Shown: positions 53,477 through 63,597 of the stretch, piece after piece
Position numbering within the stretch: the first letter of the stretch is position 1
Layout: each line of letters starts with the position of its first letter
Assembly: GCF_900699765.1 (NCBI RefSeq)
Contig: NZ_CAADHO010000015.1
Span: 42,699 to 106,698 of the forward strand
Source: Desulfoluna butyratoxydans
GTDB lineage: Bacteria; Desulfobacterota; Desulfobacteria; Desulfobacterales; Desulfolunaceae
Length of the DNA: 64,000 nucleotides
Direction: 5' to 3'
Translations under genes and position numbers: made by a program
The notes under the pieces: generated by a model
What the model was told of the DNA's origin: nothing
The model's database searches: none
Seen by the model: only the letters and a program-made list of their open reading frames with translations

Positions 53477-54352
53477 ATGATGGAGAAGAGTGTCGCAGAT
53501 ATTCTTATTGAATCTCTGCCCTACATACGGATGTTTGCCGGCAAGACCATTGTGGTGAAATACGGCGGCCATGCCATGGTGGATGAGCAGCTCAAGGAAG
53601 ACTTTGCCCGGGACATCACCCTGATGAAGTACATCGGGTTGAACCCGGTGGTGGTCCACGGCGGCGGTCCCCAGATCAACCTGGTGCTGGACAAGATGGG
53701 CATCGACTCCACCTTTGTCCGGGGCATGCGCATGACCGACGACGAAACCATGGACGTGGTTGAGATGGTCCTTGGCGGCAAGGTAAACAAGTCCATTGTG
53801 GCCCAGGTGAACCGGGAAGGCGGTCGGGCCGTGGGGCTCAGCGGCAAGGACGGTGGTCTCATCGAGGCGGAAAAGCTGAAGATCGTCAGCGAGGAGGAGG
53901 GCAAGCCCCCCGAAATTATCGACGCCGGGCATGTGGGGAAGGTGACCCGCGTGAACCCTGAGATCATCGACACCCTCACCGCCCAGGGCTTTATTCCAGT
54001 CATCGCGCCGGTGGGCGTCGGGGAGAGCGGCGAGACGTACAACATCAACGCCGACCTGGTGGCTTCGGAGGTGGCGGCTGCCCTTAAGGCGACCCGCCTG
54101 CTTCTTCTCACGGACGTGGACGGGGTCCTCGATAAGGAGAAGAATCTGGTCTCCACCATCGAGGCGGACAGCGTGCCTGGTCTGATTCAGGACGGCACCG
54201 TCACCGGCGGCATGATCCCCAAAATTGAATACGCTCTGGCCGCTTTGAGACAGGGCGTGGAAAAAACACATATCATCAACGGGAAGCGAAGACATTCGCT
54301 GATTCTTGAACTCTTTACCGATCAAGGAATCGGGACGGAAGTGGTACTATGA
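53477..54352 (+). CDS. argB: Acetylglutamate kinase
   Basis: Phosphorylates N-acetylglutamate, second step of arginine synthesis. 291 residues from ATG 53477 (GGAG 9 nt upstream); in-frame GTG 53462, ATG 53468 and ATG 53480 are alternatives. Family blocks: VVKYGGHAM, VHGGGPQIN, and later LLLTDVDGVLD and GGMIPKIEYALAAL. Overlaps argD by 4 bp. Feedback sensitivity to arginine cannot be judged by eye. Confidence 0.95.
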   Translation: MMEKSVADILIESLPYIRMFAGKTIVVKYGGHAMVDEQLKEDFARDITLMKYIGLNPVVVHGGGPQINLVLDKMGIDSTFVRGMRMTDDETMDVVEMVLGGKVNKSIVAQVNREGGRAVGLSGKDGGLIEAEKLKIVSEEEGKPPEIIDAGHVGKVTRVNPEIIDTLTAQGFIPVIAPVGVGESGETYNINADLVASEVAAALKATRLLLLTDVDGVLDKEKNLVSTIEADSVPGLIQDGTVTGGMIPKIEYALAALRQGVEKTHIINGKRRHSLILELFTDQGIGTEVVL

Positions 54353-55539
54353 ATGAATGGATAGCTCGTGAAGCAGAGGTGGTGGCGCAGACATACGCCC
54401 GCTGCCCCGTGGTCTTCGTCAAAGGCGAAGGGACCACACTCATTGACGATGCGGGAAAAACCTACACGGATTTTCTTTCCGGCATCGCTGTCTGCAACCT
54501 GGGACACGCCCACCCCAAAGTGGCCGAAGCCCTTTCAGAGCAGGCATCGACCCTGTGTCATGTTTCCAATCTCTTTTATACGCGGCCCATGGTGGAGCTT
54601 GCTGAATGGTTGACCGAGCGGTGTTTTGCCGACCGGCTCTTCCTGTGCAACAGCGGCGCCGAAGCCAACGAGGCGGCCATTAAGCTGGCGCGGAAATACT
54701 TTCATGACAAGGGCGAATCACGGCATCGCATCATTACCATGGCCCGATCCTTCCACGGCCGTACCATGGCCACCCTGTCCGCCACGGGCCAGGACAAGGT
54801 CAAGGAGGGGTTTACCCCGCTCCTGCCCGGTTTTGAGTACGTGGACTACAACAACGTCAAGGCCCTTGAAGAGGCCATGGACGAAACCGTCTGTGCTGTT
54901 CTGGTGGAGCCCATCCAGGGAGAGGGCGGTGTGTGCGTACCCGACGACGGTTACCTCGAAGCGGTGCGTGCCCTGTGCGATCGCAGCGGCGCACTGCTGA
55001 TTTTTGACGAGATCCAGACGGGCATGGGCAGAACGGGCAAGCTTTTTGCCCACCAGCACACCTCTGTCACGCCGGACATCATGACCCTGGCCAAGGCCCT
55101 GGGTAACGGCCTTCCCATCGGCGCCATGCTGGCCACCGACAAGGTGATGGCTGCATTTTCCAAAGGCGCCCACGGGTCCACCTTCGGCGGGACCCCCCTG
55201 GTGACTGCGGCCGCCCTTGCCGTGGTACGGGCCTTTGACGAGGAGAAGGTGGTGGACAAAGCCGCCGACACCGGCGCTTACTTCAAGGCCTGCCTTGAAA
55301 CCCTCAAGGCAAAGCACGCTCTGGTTAAGGATGTGCGGGGCCAGGGCCTGCTTCTCGGCATGGAGATCGATGGCGACGGTGCTGCTGTGGTTGAAAAGGC
55401 CCTTGCAAAAGGTCAGGTGATCAACGCGGTGCAGGGCAAGACCCTGCGCTTTGTGCCGCCCCTGATCATCACGCGGCCTGAGATCGATGCCCTCATGGGC
55501 GTACTGGACGAGATTTTTACCGACATGGGCGCCGCCTGA
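54349..55539 (+). CDS. argD: Acetylornithine aminotransferase
   Basis: 396-residue class III PLP aminotransferase. PLP-lysine K249 lies in TLAKALGNGLPIGAML. NSGAEANEAAIKLARKY and FDEIQTGMGRTGKLFA are standard. The short leader without membrane segment fits a cytoplasmic enzyme. ATGA overlap with argB indicates coupled translation. The stop is followed by repeat elements. Confidence 0.95.
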   Translation: MNEWIAREAEVVAQTYARCPVVFVKGEGTTLIDDAGKTYTDFLSGIAVCNLGHAHPKVAEALSEQASTLCHVSNLFYTRPMVELAEWLTERCFADRLFLCNSGAEANEAAIKLARKYFHDKGESRHRIITMARSFHGRTMATLSATGQDKVKEGFTPLLPGFEYVDYNNVKALEEAMDETVCAVLVEPIQGEGGVCVPDDGYLEAVRALCDRSGALLIFDEIQTGMGRTGKLFAHQHTSVTPDIMTLAKALGNGLPIGAMLATDKVMAAFSKGAHGSTFGGTPLVTAAALAVVRAFDEEKVVDKAADTGAYFKACLETLKAKHALVKDVRGQGLLLGMEIDGDGAAVVEKALAKGQVINAVQGKTLRFVPPLIITRPEIDALMGVLDEIFTDMGAA

Positions 55540-55549
55540 TTGTTTGATA

Positions 55550-55880
55550 CTGTTCAGCTTCTGTAGCCTGGAAAAGGCCTCCGGCGGCCCCGCCGGGGGC
55601 CAAACTTTTAAAAAGTTTGATAAACAGGTTTTGAAGGGGTGGGTGTTTAATCAATCGAATTTGTCTGTATTTCGATTGGTTTTGGGCCTCAGTTAAAAAA
55701 AACTACACGTCATACGTGAAGGCCGCTGCGATTTACCCCGAGGAATCCGCCTACGCCCATGTCAGTGAGTTCCCATTCGATCAGCGTCAATGGGCTACGG
55801 CGCGACAATCGAGGGGGAAAGCGCAGCGGCAATAAGCTTTCAAGGTGGCACACCTTGCCGCCGGAGGCCAAGCTGAACAG
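55550..55880. repeat. Segment bounded by inverted repeats between argD and argF
   Basis: A perfect 11-bp pair, CTGTTCAGCTT (55550-55560) and AAGCTGAACAG (55870-55880), encloses a second perfect 12-bp pair, GGCCTCCGGCGG (55576-55587) and CCGCCGGAGGCC (55858-55869). The whole 331-bp segment holds no gene and looks like a non-autonomous repeat element, though no target-site duplication was confirmed. Confidence 0.55.
55577..55629 (-). repeat. 53-bp GC-rich repeat with AT arm (element D), inverted to element C
   Basis: Near-identical reverse complement of 53385-53437 (49 of 53 positions match by hand count). It lies 37 bp after the argD stop codon and within the larger segment 55550-55880. Confidence 0.85.
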
Positions 55881-55926
55881 CCATTATTTTTTTTGTGCGT
55901 CAAAGGAACCGATCAAGGAGAGAACG

Positions 55927-56841
55927 ATGAAAAAAGACCTGCTGACACTCAAGGACCTGACCAAAGACGAATTTGACGCTCTGTTCGCCCGCGCGCTGGA
56001 GCTTAAGAAGAGAAAAAAAGAGGGGATTACGGACCGCCCTCTGGAAGGGAAAAGCGTGGGGCTCCTGTTCAACAAGCCCTCCACCCGAACCCGAATCTCC
56101 TTTGAGACAGCCACCATCCAGCTTGGGGGCGTGTCCATTTTCATGAATGAGAACGACACCCAGATCGGGCGCAGCGAGCCCGTCAAGGACACGGCCCGCG
56201 TTCTGGCCCGTTACATCGATTGCCTGGTGATTCGTACCTTCTCCCAGGAGCTGGTGGAAGAGTACGCCAGCTACTCAGACGTGCCCGTGGTCAACGCCCT
56301 GACCGATATGTATCACCCCTGCCAGATCCTTTCGGATCTTATGACCGTCATCGAGGCCAAGGGCAGCTACGATGCCAAGGTGGCCTGGGTGGGAGACGGC
56401 AACAACGTTGCCCACTCCTGGATGTGGGCGGCCTCCACCCTCGGGTTTGAGCTCTCCCTTGCCTGCCCCGAAGGCTTTGACCCGGATGCGGGTATCCTTA
56501 AGGAAGCCCTGGCCCGTGGTGCGAAAATCACGGTGGTACGCGATCCCAAAGAGGCGGTGGCCGCAGCGGACATTGTCTACACCGACGTCTGGGCCAGCAT
56601 GGGCCAGGAAGCTGAGCAGAAGGTCCGTGAGAAAGCCTTTGAAGGGTACATCGTGGATGACGCCCTCATGGCCCTTGCCAAGCCTGATGCCTCCTTCATG
56701 CACTGCCTTCCCGCCCACCGCGGGGAAGAGGTCTCCGAGTCTGTCATGGAAGGCCCCCAGTCCATTATCTGGGACGAGGCGGAGAACAAGCTCCACATGC
56801 ATAAAGCCATCCTTGATATGTTGATCAACCAGACGTTGTAA
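55927..56841 (+). CDS. argF: Ornithine carbamoyltransferase
   Basis: Forms citrulline from ornithine and carbamoyl phosphate. 304 residues from ATG 55927, with AAGGAGAG upstream. The carbamoyl-phosphate site PSTRTRISFE is near residue 47-56, HPCQILSDLMT follows, and the ornithine-binding MHCLPAHRGEEV lies near the C-terminus. An open frame runs 56 codons further upstream but it crosses the repeat element and has no family likeness. Confidence 0.96.
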   Translation: MKKDLLTLKDLTKDEFDALFARALELKKRKKEGITDRPLEGKSVGLLFNKPSTRTRISFETATIQLGGVSIFMNENDTQIGRSEPVKDTARVLARYIDCLVIRTFSQELVEEYASYSDVPVVNALTDMYHPCQILSDLMTVIEAKGSYDAKVAWVGDGNNVAHSWMWAASTLGFELSLACPEGFDPDAGILKEALARGAKITVVRDPKEAVAAADIVYTDVWASMGQEAEQKVREKAFEGYIVDDALMALAKPDASFMHCLPAHRGEEVSESVMEGPQSIIWDEAENKLHMHKAILDMLINQTL

Positions 56842-57459
56842 GGGGATAAAGCGCGCCTCCGGCGGACAGGGAGGCTCGCTAATCTTTCATCCTCGTACCT
56901 CTGGTTGACCGTGGGCATTAAGCAGGCGTGTATGCACTGCAAAATATGCACGCCTCACCCGCAGGGCCACGCCTGCTGCTGGAGCGTAGTGCCCCAGAGA
57001 CGGTGTTTGGGTCTCTTTGGGTTCCACTTTGGGCCGGGGAAGGCGAAGGGGAGCGGATGCTGGTGTCCATGGCTCAGTCACTGTTTGTTTCCTGTCGTTG
57101 CTTCACCATCCTCACTATTTGTCTGTTGCGTCCTTTTATAACGTGGTGTTAATAAGGAGCGTGGGGGATGGCAGGGAACGAGTTGTCACTGCCGAGGTTG
57201 ACGTTGACGTAATGGCCCTCTGGGGTCTTGCCTTGATGTACCATCCATACTGAATGCCCTGGTATCGTTTTCTGTATCAAGGGCGTTTGTTGTTCACTCT
57301 GATAAAAATTTAAGATGCGTTCGTAAGAGCAAAAGATCATGCAATTCCGCCTTCGTTCCTGAGCCTCAGGCGAGGCGGTGAATCCAGTCACCGCTTAAGT
57401 GTTTTGCAATGCGGTGTGCTGATGTCTTGCGAAGCCAAAAAAATGCCCAGGGGGTTATT
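56842..57459. other. Intergenic stretch between argF and argG
   Basis: About 620 bp without a recognisable gene. Just after argF there is a GCCTCC...GGAGGC hairpin of the dispersed GC-rich family (56854-56876). Near argG an inverted repeat GCGGTGA/TCACCGC (57375-57394) might be a regulatory hairpin. An arginine-responsive operator could not be identified by eye. Confidence 0.5.
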
Positions 57460-58674
<1,215 letters not shown>

Positions 58675-58679
58675 TACCG

Positions 58680-60068
58680 ATGAGCGCAAAACTCTGGGCA
58701 GGCCGTTTCTCCATGGGGACCGACAAGGCGGTGGAGGCTTTTACCTCCTCCATCCTCGTGGACAAGCGCCTCTACGCCCATGATATTCAAGGCAGCATCG
58801 CCCACGCCAAGATGATGGCCAAGCAGGGTATCATTGAGGAAGACGAGGCAGAGCTCATGGAAAAGGGGCTCCTCGAGGTGAAGGCGGATATCGAAAACGG
58901 CAGCTTCGTCTATGACGACGCCCTGGAAGATATCCACATGCACATCGAGTCCGCCCTCACCGAAAAGATCGGGGACGTGGCCAGGAAGCTCCACACCGGA
59001 CGAAGCCGCAACGACCAGGTGGCCCTGGACACCCGGCTCTACCTCCGGGATGAGACCCGGGTGGTTATCGACGGCCTCAAGACCCTTCGGGGTGTCATCG
59101 TGGCGCTGGCGGAGAAACAGTTCGGTGTGGTGATGCCGGGGTACACCCATCTCCAGCGCGCCCAGCCTGTGTTGTTCTCCCATCACATGATGGCCTACTA
59201 TGAGATGTTCACCCGGGACCAGGAGCGCTTCGAAGACGCCCTGACCCGTATCAACGTGATGCCCCTTGGGGCGGCGGCCCTTGCAGGGACCACCTATCCC
59301 ATCGATCGCCATTACGTGGCCGAGCTCCTCGATTTTCCCAAGGTCTCTGCCAACAGCATGGACACCGTTGCCGACCGCGACTTCATCATGGAGTTCCTCT
59401 CGGCGGCCTCCATTGCCATGGTCCATTTTTCCAGGTTCTCCGAAGAGCTGATCCTCTGGTCCGCTTCCGAGTACCACTTCATCGAGATCTCCGATGCCTT
59501 CACCACGGGCAGCAGCATCATGCCCCAGAAGAAGAACCCGGATATTCCCGAGCTGGTGCGTGGCAAGGCCGGGCGGGTCATCGGCAGCCTCATGGCCATC
59601 ATCACCCAGGTGAAGGGTCTTCCCATGGCCTACAACAGGGACCTGCAGGAAGACAAGCCGCCCCTCTTCGACGGGGTGGACACCCTCAAGGCGGTCATCG
59701 ACATCTACGTCCGCATGCTGCCCAACATCAAGGTGATGGCGGATGTGACCCGTCTTTCCACGGAAACGGGTTTCCTGAACGCCACCGACCTGGCCGATTA
59801 CCTTGCCACCAAGGGCATGCCCTTCCGGGAGGCCCACAGCGTGGCCGGCAAGGCCGTGGCCTTTGCCCTGGGCAAGGGGGTTGAGCTGGGCGACCTGTCG
59901 GCTGACGAGATGAAGGGCTTCTCCGAGCTCATCGAACCGGATATTTTTGACTTTCTCACCACCGATGCCATGGTGGAAAGACGCACCTCTTTTGGCGGCA
60001 CCGCGCCGTCTCGCGTGCGCAAAGCCATGGACCAGGCCATTGCCGATCTCGGCGGAAGGATTTCATAG
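58680..60068 (+). CDS. argH: Argininosuccinate lyase
   Basis: Last step of arginine synthesis, releasing fumarate. 462 residues of the aspartase/fumarase superfamily. The signature GSSIMPQKKNPD lies at 277-288, with HTGRSRNDQVALDTRL at about 105-120 and the catalytic THLQRAQP at 156-163. ATG 58680 is separated from argG by 5 bp. The argB-D-F-G-H set lacks argA, argC and argJ, which must be elsewhere. Confidence 0.97.
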   Translation: MSAKLWAGRFSMGTDKAVEAFTSSILVDKRLYAHDIQGSIAHAKMMAKQGIIEEDEAELMEKGLLEVKADIENGSFVYDDALEDIHMHIESALTEKIGDVARKLHTGRSRNDQVALDTRLYLRDETRVVIDGLKTLRGVIVALAEKQFGVVMPGYTHLQRAQPVLFSHHMMAYYEMFTRDQERFEDALTRINVMPLGAAALAGTTYPIDRHYVAELLDFPKVSANSMDTVADRDFIMEFLSAASIAMVHFSRFSEELILWSASEYHFIEISDAFTTGSSIMPQKKNPDIPELVRGKAGRVIGSLMAIITQVKGLPMAYNRDLQEDKPPLFDGVDTLKAVIDIYVRMLPNIKVMADVTRLSTETGFLNATDLADYLATKGMPFREAHSVAGKAVAFALGKGVELGDLSADEMKGFSELIEPDIFDFLTTDAMVERRTSFGGTAPSRVRKAMDQAIADLGGRIS

Positions 60069-60070
60069 CC

Positions 60071-60529
60071 ATGATGCGGGGAGGAAACAGGTGGACAGGT
60101 GGATGGGTGCGCAGGCTGTGTCTGCTGTGTGCGTTGCTTCTGGTATGTGTGGCCTGCGGCCGCAAGGCGCCTCCGGTGCCTCCCCGGTTTGACGGGTTGA
60201 CACCGCCTGCGGGTGTGGCAGCCCATGTCCAGGGCGAGGCGATTATCGTGACCTGGACGGATCCGCCCAAGGCTGAGCGGCGCCTGGTGACAGGCTACCG
60301 CATCTATCTTTCCACCCTGGACGAAGGGGAAGAGGTGTGCGAAGGCTGTCCTGTGCGGTTTGAAAAAATCGGGGACGCCGGTCCGGCTGACAGGCGTTTT
60401 CGCCTGGATGTCTCGCCGGGTACGCGTTACCTCCTTGAGGTGAGGGCCACAGCCGAAGGCGGTTACGTCAGTGATCCGTCCAAGCGTGTCAAGGTGGACC
60501 TGAGAAGGGCTCTTTCCCCCACAAGCTAA
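60071..60529 (+). CDS. Small lipoprotein with a fibronectin III-like domain
   Basis: 152 residues. A signal sequence with basic start and hydrophobic core (about 13-28) ends near C29-G-R-K-A-P-P. The lipobox is imperfect because position -3 is Cys. The rest has FN3-like strands (AIIVTWTDPPKAERRLVTGYRIYLS...YLLEVRA). It begins 2 bp after argH and is followed by a hairpin. Function unknown; probably a membrane-anchored envelope protein. Confidence 0.7.
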   Translation: MMRGGNRWTGGWVRRLCLLCALLLVCVACGRKAPPVPPRFDGLTPPAGVAAHVQGEAIIVTWTDPPKAERRLVTGYRIYLSTLDEGEEVCEGCPVRFEKIGDAGPADRRFRLDVSPGTRYLLEVRATAEGGYVSDPSKRVKVDLRRALSPTS

Positions 60530-60561
60530 GCACCGGTCTCTGACCGTTTGAATCAGGCTGT

Positions 60562-60589
60562 GCCGCCTTTGCGTTATTGCAAAGGCGGC
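60562..60589 (+). terminator. Hairpin between the lipoprotein gene and folK
   Basis: Perfect 11-bp arms GCCGCCTTTGC and GCAAAGGCGGC around a 6-nt loop, 32 bp after the stop. A weak T-containing stretch follows. It may end the argG-argH-lipoprotein transcript. Confidence 0.5.
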
Positions 60590-60622
60590 GTTGCCGTTTG
60601 GTAACTTCAATCAGGATATGGC

Positions 60623-61126
60623 GTGATGATGCACGACGTGTTTCTTTGTCTCGGGTCCAATATGGGCGACCGTAAAGCCAATTTTGACAGGGCGCTTCAT
60701 GAAATCGAGTCCAGGGGTATCGCTCGTCTTGTGGCGGTCTCTCCGCTTTACAAAACCTCACCGGTGGACTACACGGACCAGGCGTGGTTTTTAAACGGAG
60801 CCGCCCGCGTGGAGACCTCGCTTTCCCCGAGGGACCTCCTTGCGCAGCTCAAGGCGGTGGAGGCTGATCTGGGGCGTGATGCATCGGGGATCCGGTTCGG
60901 ACCCAGGCCCATAGACATCGATATCCTGTTGTACGACGACCTTGTCTACAGCGACGATGAGCTCACCATCCCCCATCCTCGCATGGATAAAAGGGCTTTT
61001 GTCCTTACTCCCCTTTGTGATATAGATTCTGAGATTATTCACCCGGATACAAACAAAAAAATGCAAACACTCCTCTCTGAGATCGATGACGCATCCCAGG
61101 AGGTGGTTCCATACACAAAGGAGTAG
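60623..61126 (+). CDS. folK: 2-amino-4-hydroxy-6-hydroxymethyldihydropteridine pyrophosphokinase
   Basis: 167-residue HPPK of folate synthesis. The N-terminal FLCLGSNMGDR, then YKTSPVD, and the central FGPRPIDIDILLYDD, whose acidic residues bind Mg-ATP, and TIPHPRMDKRAFVLTPL are all present. The start is ambiguous: GTG 60623, ATG 60626 or ATG 60629, with AGGA just upstream. It overlaps the ribosome site of the next small gene. Confidence 0.95.
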   Translation: MMMHDVFLCLGSNMGDRKANFDRALHEIESRGIARLVAVSPLYKTSPVDYTDQAWFLNGAARVETSLSPRDLLAQLKAVEADLGRDASGIRFGPRPIDIDILLYDDLVYSDDELTIPHPRMDKRAFVLTPLCDIDSEIIHPDTNKKMQTLLSEIDDASQEVVPYTKE

Positions 61127-61129
61127 ACC

Positions 61130-61387
61130 GTGTTAAAGGTTCTGATTATCCTGGCCATTATCTATTTCGGTTACCGGCATCTGAAAAACAAGATGCTGAA
61201 CGACATGGGGGCAGGAGGCGGCCAGAGCGGAGGGCGGCAGGGGCATGCCGACGACGTGATGGTTCAGGATCCGGAGTGCGGGGTCTATTTTCCTTTGCGC
61301 GAAGGGGTGCCCGGGAGAGTGAACGGGGAAACCTTCAATTTCTGTTCGACGACGTGCCGAGACGCTTATCTGAAAAAGCACAGCTGA
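61130..61387 (+). CDS. Small membrane protein, PP0621-like
   Basis: 85 residues. One N-terminal membrane helix (about 3-17) is followed by a Gly-rich linker and a compact C-terminal segment with C50, C72 and C76 (DPECGVYFP, FCSTTCRDAY), like a small metal-binding or YHS/TRASH-type finger with one Cys less than usual. The start GTG 61130 has AAAGGAG placed over the folK stop, so the two genes are coupled. Function is unknown. Confidence 0.65.
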   Translation: MLKVLIILAIIYFGYRHLKNKMLNDMGAGGGQSGGRQGHADDVMVQDPECGVYFPLREGVPGRVNGETFNFCSTTCRDAYLKKHS

Positions 61388-61430
61388 TGTTCCATTTCTG
61401 ACGTCCCATTGGGATTCGAAAGGAGGCAGC

Positions 61431-62078
61431 ATGAAGTTCTTCATCGATACGGCGAATGTGGACGAGATTCGAGATGCAGTCAGTATGGGTATGGCAGACG
61501 GGGTGACCACGAACCCGTCCCTCATGGCCCGCGAAGGGGGAGAGCCCGTGGCTCTTCTCAAGGAGATAACCTCCCTTGTTGCAGGCCCGGTGAGCGCTGA
61601 GGTGATCAGCCTCGACACCGACGGCATGGTTCAGGAAGCCCGGAGCCTTGCGGTGATTGCCGACAACATCGTGGTGAAGATTCCCATGACCGTGGAAGGT
61701 TTGAAGGCCGTTCGCATCTTGTCGGCGGAGGGGATCCATACCAACGTCACCCTTGTTTTTTCTCCCCTTCAGGCGCTCATGGCTGCCAAGGCCGGGGCCA
61801 ATTACGTCAGCCCCTTTGTGGGGCGCCTTGATGACCTGGCCCAGGAGGGGATGCCCCTTGTGGAGCAGATCGGGCAGATTTTTGTTAATTATGAATTTCC
61901 TGTTGAGATTATCGTGGCCAGCATCCGCAACCCCATGCATGTTTTGGATGCGGCCCTGGTGGGGGCTCATATCGCCACCATCCCCCACGCCGTTCTCGCC
62001 AAGCTGGCCTCCCATCCCATGACGGACAGGGGGATCGAGATGTTCATGGCGGACTGGCAGCGGGTGCACGGGAATTGA
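61431..62078 (+). CDS. Transaldolase / fructose-6-phosphate aldolase family (TalC type)
   Basis: 215-residue short transaldolase. The Schiff-base lysine K83 lies in VVKIPMT, with FFIDTANVDEI at the N-terminus and the NVTLVFSPLQALMAAKAGANYVSPFVGRLDD block in the middle. The short form includes both true transaldolases and fructose-6-phosphate aldolases, and the two cannot be told apart by length. It lies 44 bp after the small membrane protein gene. Confidence 0.92.
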   Translation: MKFFIDTANVDEIRDAVSMGMADGVTTNPSLMAREGGEPVALLKEITSLVAGPVSAEVISLDTDGMVQEARSLAVIADNIVVKIPMTVEGLKAVRILSAEGIHTNVTLVFSPLQALMAAKAGANYVSPFVGRLDDLAQEGMPLVEQIGQIFVNYEFPVEIIVASIRNPMHVLDAALVGAHIATIPHAVLAKLASHPMTDRGIEMFMADWQRVHGN

Positions 62079-62236
62079 TTTATGCTACGGTGCCGTTGGC
62101 TGGGAGTGATGAGCCTCGACCAACGGCGCATTGTGATGAGAGAGGCGGGGCTGCAGGACGCAGACCGCAGGATGAATGAACCGACAGGTGATCGCTGATC
62201 AGGCGACCTGTCAGATTGGGATTCGGGCAGTATTTT

Positions 62237-62788
62237 ATGATAAACACAATCAAGCACCCCAACAACCTGACACTTCTCCGGATGGCTTCCGTGCCGTTGA
62301 TCGTCATCCTTCTGTTGTTTTCCGGAAGCCGATTCGCCACGATTCTGGCGGCTCTGATCTTTTCCGCCGCATCCATCACCGATTATCTGGACGGATTCCT
62401 TGCCCGTAAGTGGGGCCTGGAGTCTACCTTCGGCAAGGTGATGGATCCCCTGGCCGACAAGCTTCTTGTGGGGTGCTCACTGATCATGATGAGCTCCATC
62501 GGGTGGATTCCCGGGTGGGTGGTGTGCGTCATCATCGGCCGCGAGCTCGCCATTACGGGGCTTCGGAGCATCATTGCCGAGGGAGGAGAGGATGTGTCCG
62601 CCTCCAAGCTGGGCAAGTACAAGACAGGCTTTCAGATCGCCGCCATCATCCCGCTCCTGATTCATTTCAGCTACTTTGGAATCAATTTTCACGGCATTGG
62701 AATGTTTTTCCTCTGGTGCGCTCTCATCCTGACCATCTGGTCCGGCGCTGACTATTTTTTCCGCTTTAGAAAACTTCTGACCATGTAA
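62237..62788 (+). CDS. pgsA: CDP-diacylglycerol-glycerol-3-phosphate 3-phosphatidyltransferase
   Basis: 183 residues from ATG 62237. Membrane enzyme of phosphatidylglycerol synthesis. The CDP-alcohol phosphatidyltransferase motif D52-G53-x2-A56-R57-x8-G66-x3-D70-x3-D74 is complete. Several membrane helices follow. An in-frame TTG 7 codons upstream is possible but the family begins near M-x-x-x-PNxLTLxR. Confidence 0.93.
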   Translation: MINTIKHPNNLTLLRMASVPLIVILLLFSGSRFATILAALIFSAASITDYLDGFLARKWGLESTFGKVMDPLADKLLVGCSLIMMSSIGWIPGWVVCVIIGRELAITGLRSIIAEGGEDVSASKLGKYKTGFQIAAIIPLLIHFSYFGINFHGIGMFFLWCALILTIWSGADYFFRFRKLLTM

Positions 62789-62847
62789 AGTTTTTCGTTG
62801 ACACCAAGCGGCTCAACGGTTAAAACACACAGGTCTTCGGGCACTGA

Positions 62848-62922
<75 letters not shown>

Positions 62923-62929
62923 CAATTTT

Positions 62930-63004
62930 GGCGGCTTGGCCAAGTGGTAAGGCGACGGCCTGCAAAGCCGTTATTCTCCGGTTCGAATCCGGAAGCCGCC
63001 TCCA
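62930..63004 (+). tRNA. tRNA-Cys (anticodon GCA)
   Basis: 75-nt cloverleaf with encoded CCA. Acceptor GGCGGCT pairs with AGCCGCC, and the anticodon loop CTGCAAA gives GCA. It is followed by a terminator at 63017. Confidence 0.95.
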
Positions 63005-63016
63005 AAAAGCAAAAAC

Positions 63017-63048
63017 AGCGATTGACCCCCCGGGTCAATCGCTTTTTT
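63017..63048 (+). terminator. Rho-independent terminator of the tRNA-Gly/tRNA-Cys unit
   Basis: Perfect 12-bp arms AGCGATTGACCC and GGGTCAATCGCT with a CCC loop, followed by TTTTT. This is a textbook terminator. Confidence 0.93.
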
Positions 63049-63097
63049 GCTTTTTGGGCCGGACGAAGTCCGGCGCGGCTTGCGCAGCAAGACGCCA

Positions 63098-63597
63098 GGC
63101 GGCAGCCCCGGAGGGGCAACCCGCCTCCGGTTGACCGCCCCCACACTATCCTCGATTCTTTGGTGCAACCGCTTTATTGCTTTTTGGGCATGGCGAAGCC
63201 ATGCAAGGCTTGCTCTGCAAGCCTTCAGGCGGCCCCGGGCGCAGCCCGGAACCCGCCTCCAGGTTATCGAACTCTCCCGTTGTAAAGTGTTGCGAAATAC
63301 CAAGCTATTGTCATGGCTCAGGCGGCAGCCCCGGAGGGGCAACCCGCCTCCGGTTGACCGCCCCCACACTACCCTCGATTCTTTGGTGCAACCGCTTTAT
63401 TGCTTTTTGGGCATGGCGAAGCCATGCAAGGCTTGCTCTGCAAGCCTTCAGGCGGCCCCGGGCGCAGTCCGGAACCCGCCTCCAGGTCATCGAATTATCC
63501 CGTTCCAAAGTATTGCGAAATGCCAAGCTATGGCCATTGGCTCAGGCGACACCCCCGGAGTGCAACCCGCCTCCGGTTGACCGACCCCACACTATCC
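63098..63597 (+). repeat. Tandem repeat of about 223 bp made of nested hairpins
   Basis: Two full copies (63098-63320 and 63321-63544, near 95 percent alike by hand count) and a partial third (63545 on). Each unit holds a GCATGGC-GAA-GCCATGC hairpin, an AAGGCTTGC-TCT-GCAAGCCTT hairpin, and a CCGGGC-GCA-GCCCGG hairpin, with an outer pairing of AGGCGG and CCGCCT around a CCCC-GGA-GGGG stem. A related half unit precedes it (63052-63097) and a degenerate one follows (63654-63712). Confidence 0.85.

Noticed and set aside
53456..54325. 289-codon open frame on the minus strand
   Set aside because: Antisense shadow of argB.
63098..63597. Integron attC sites
   Set aside because: No GTTRRRY core sites and no gene cassettes or intI; the hairpins repeat without intervening genes.
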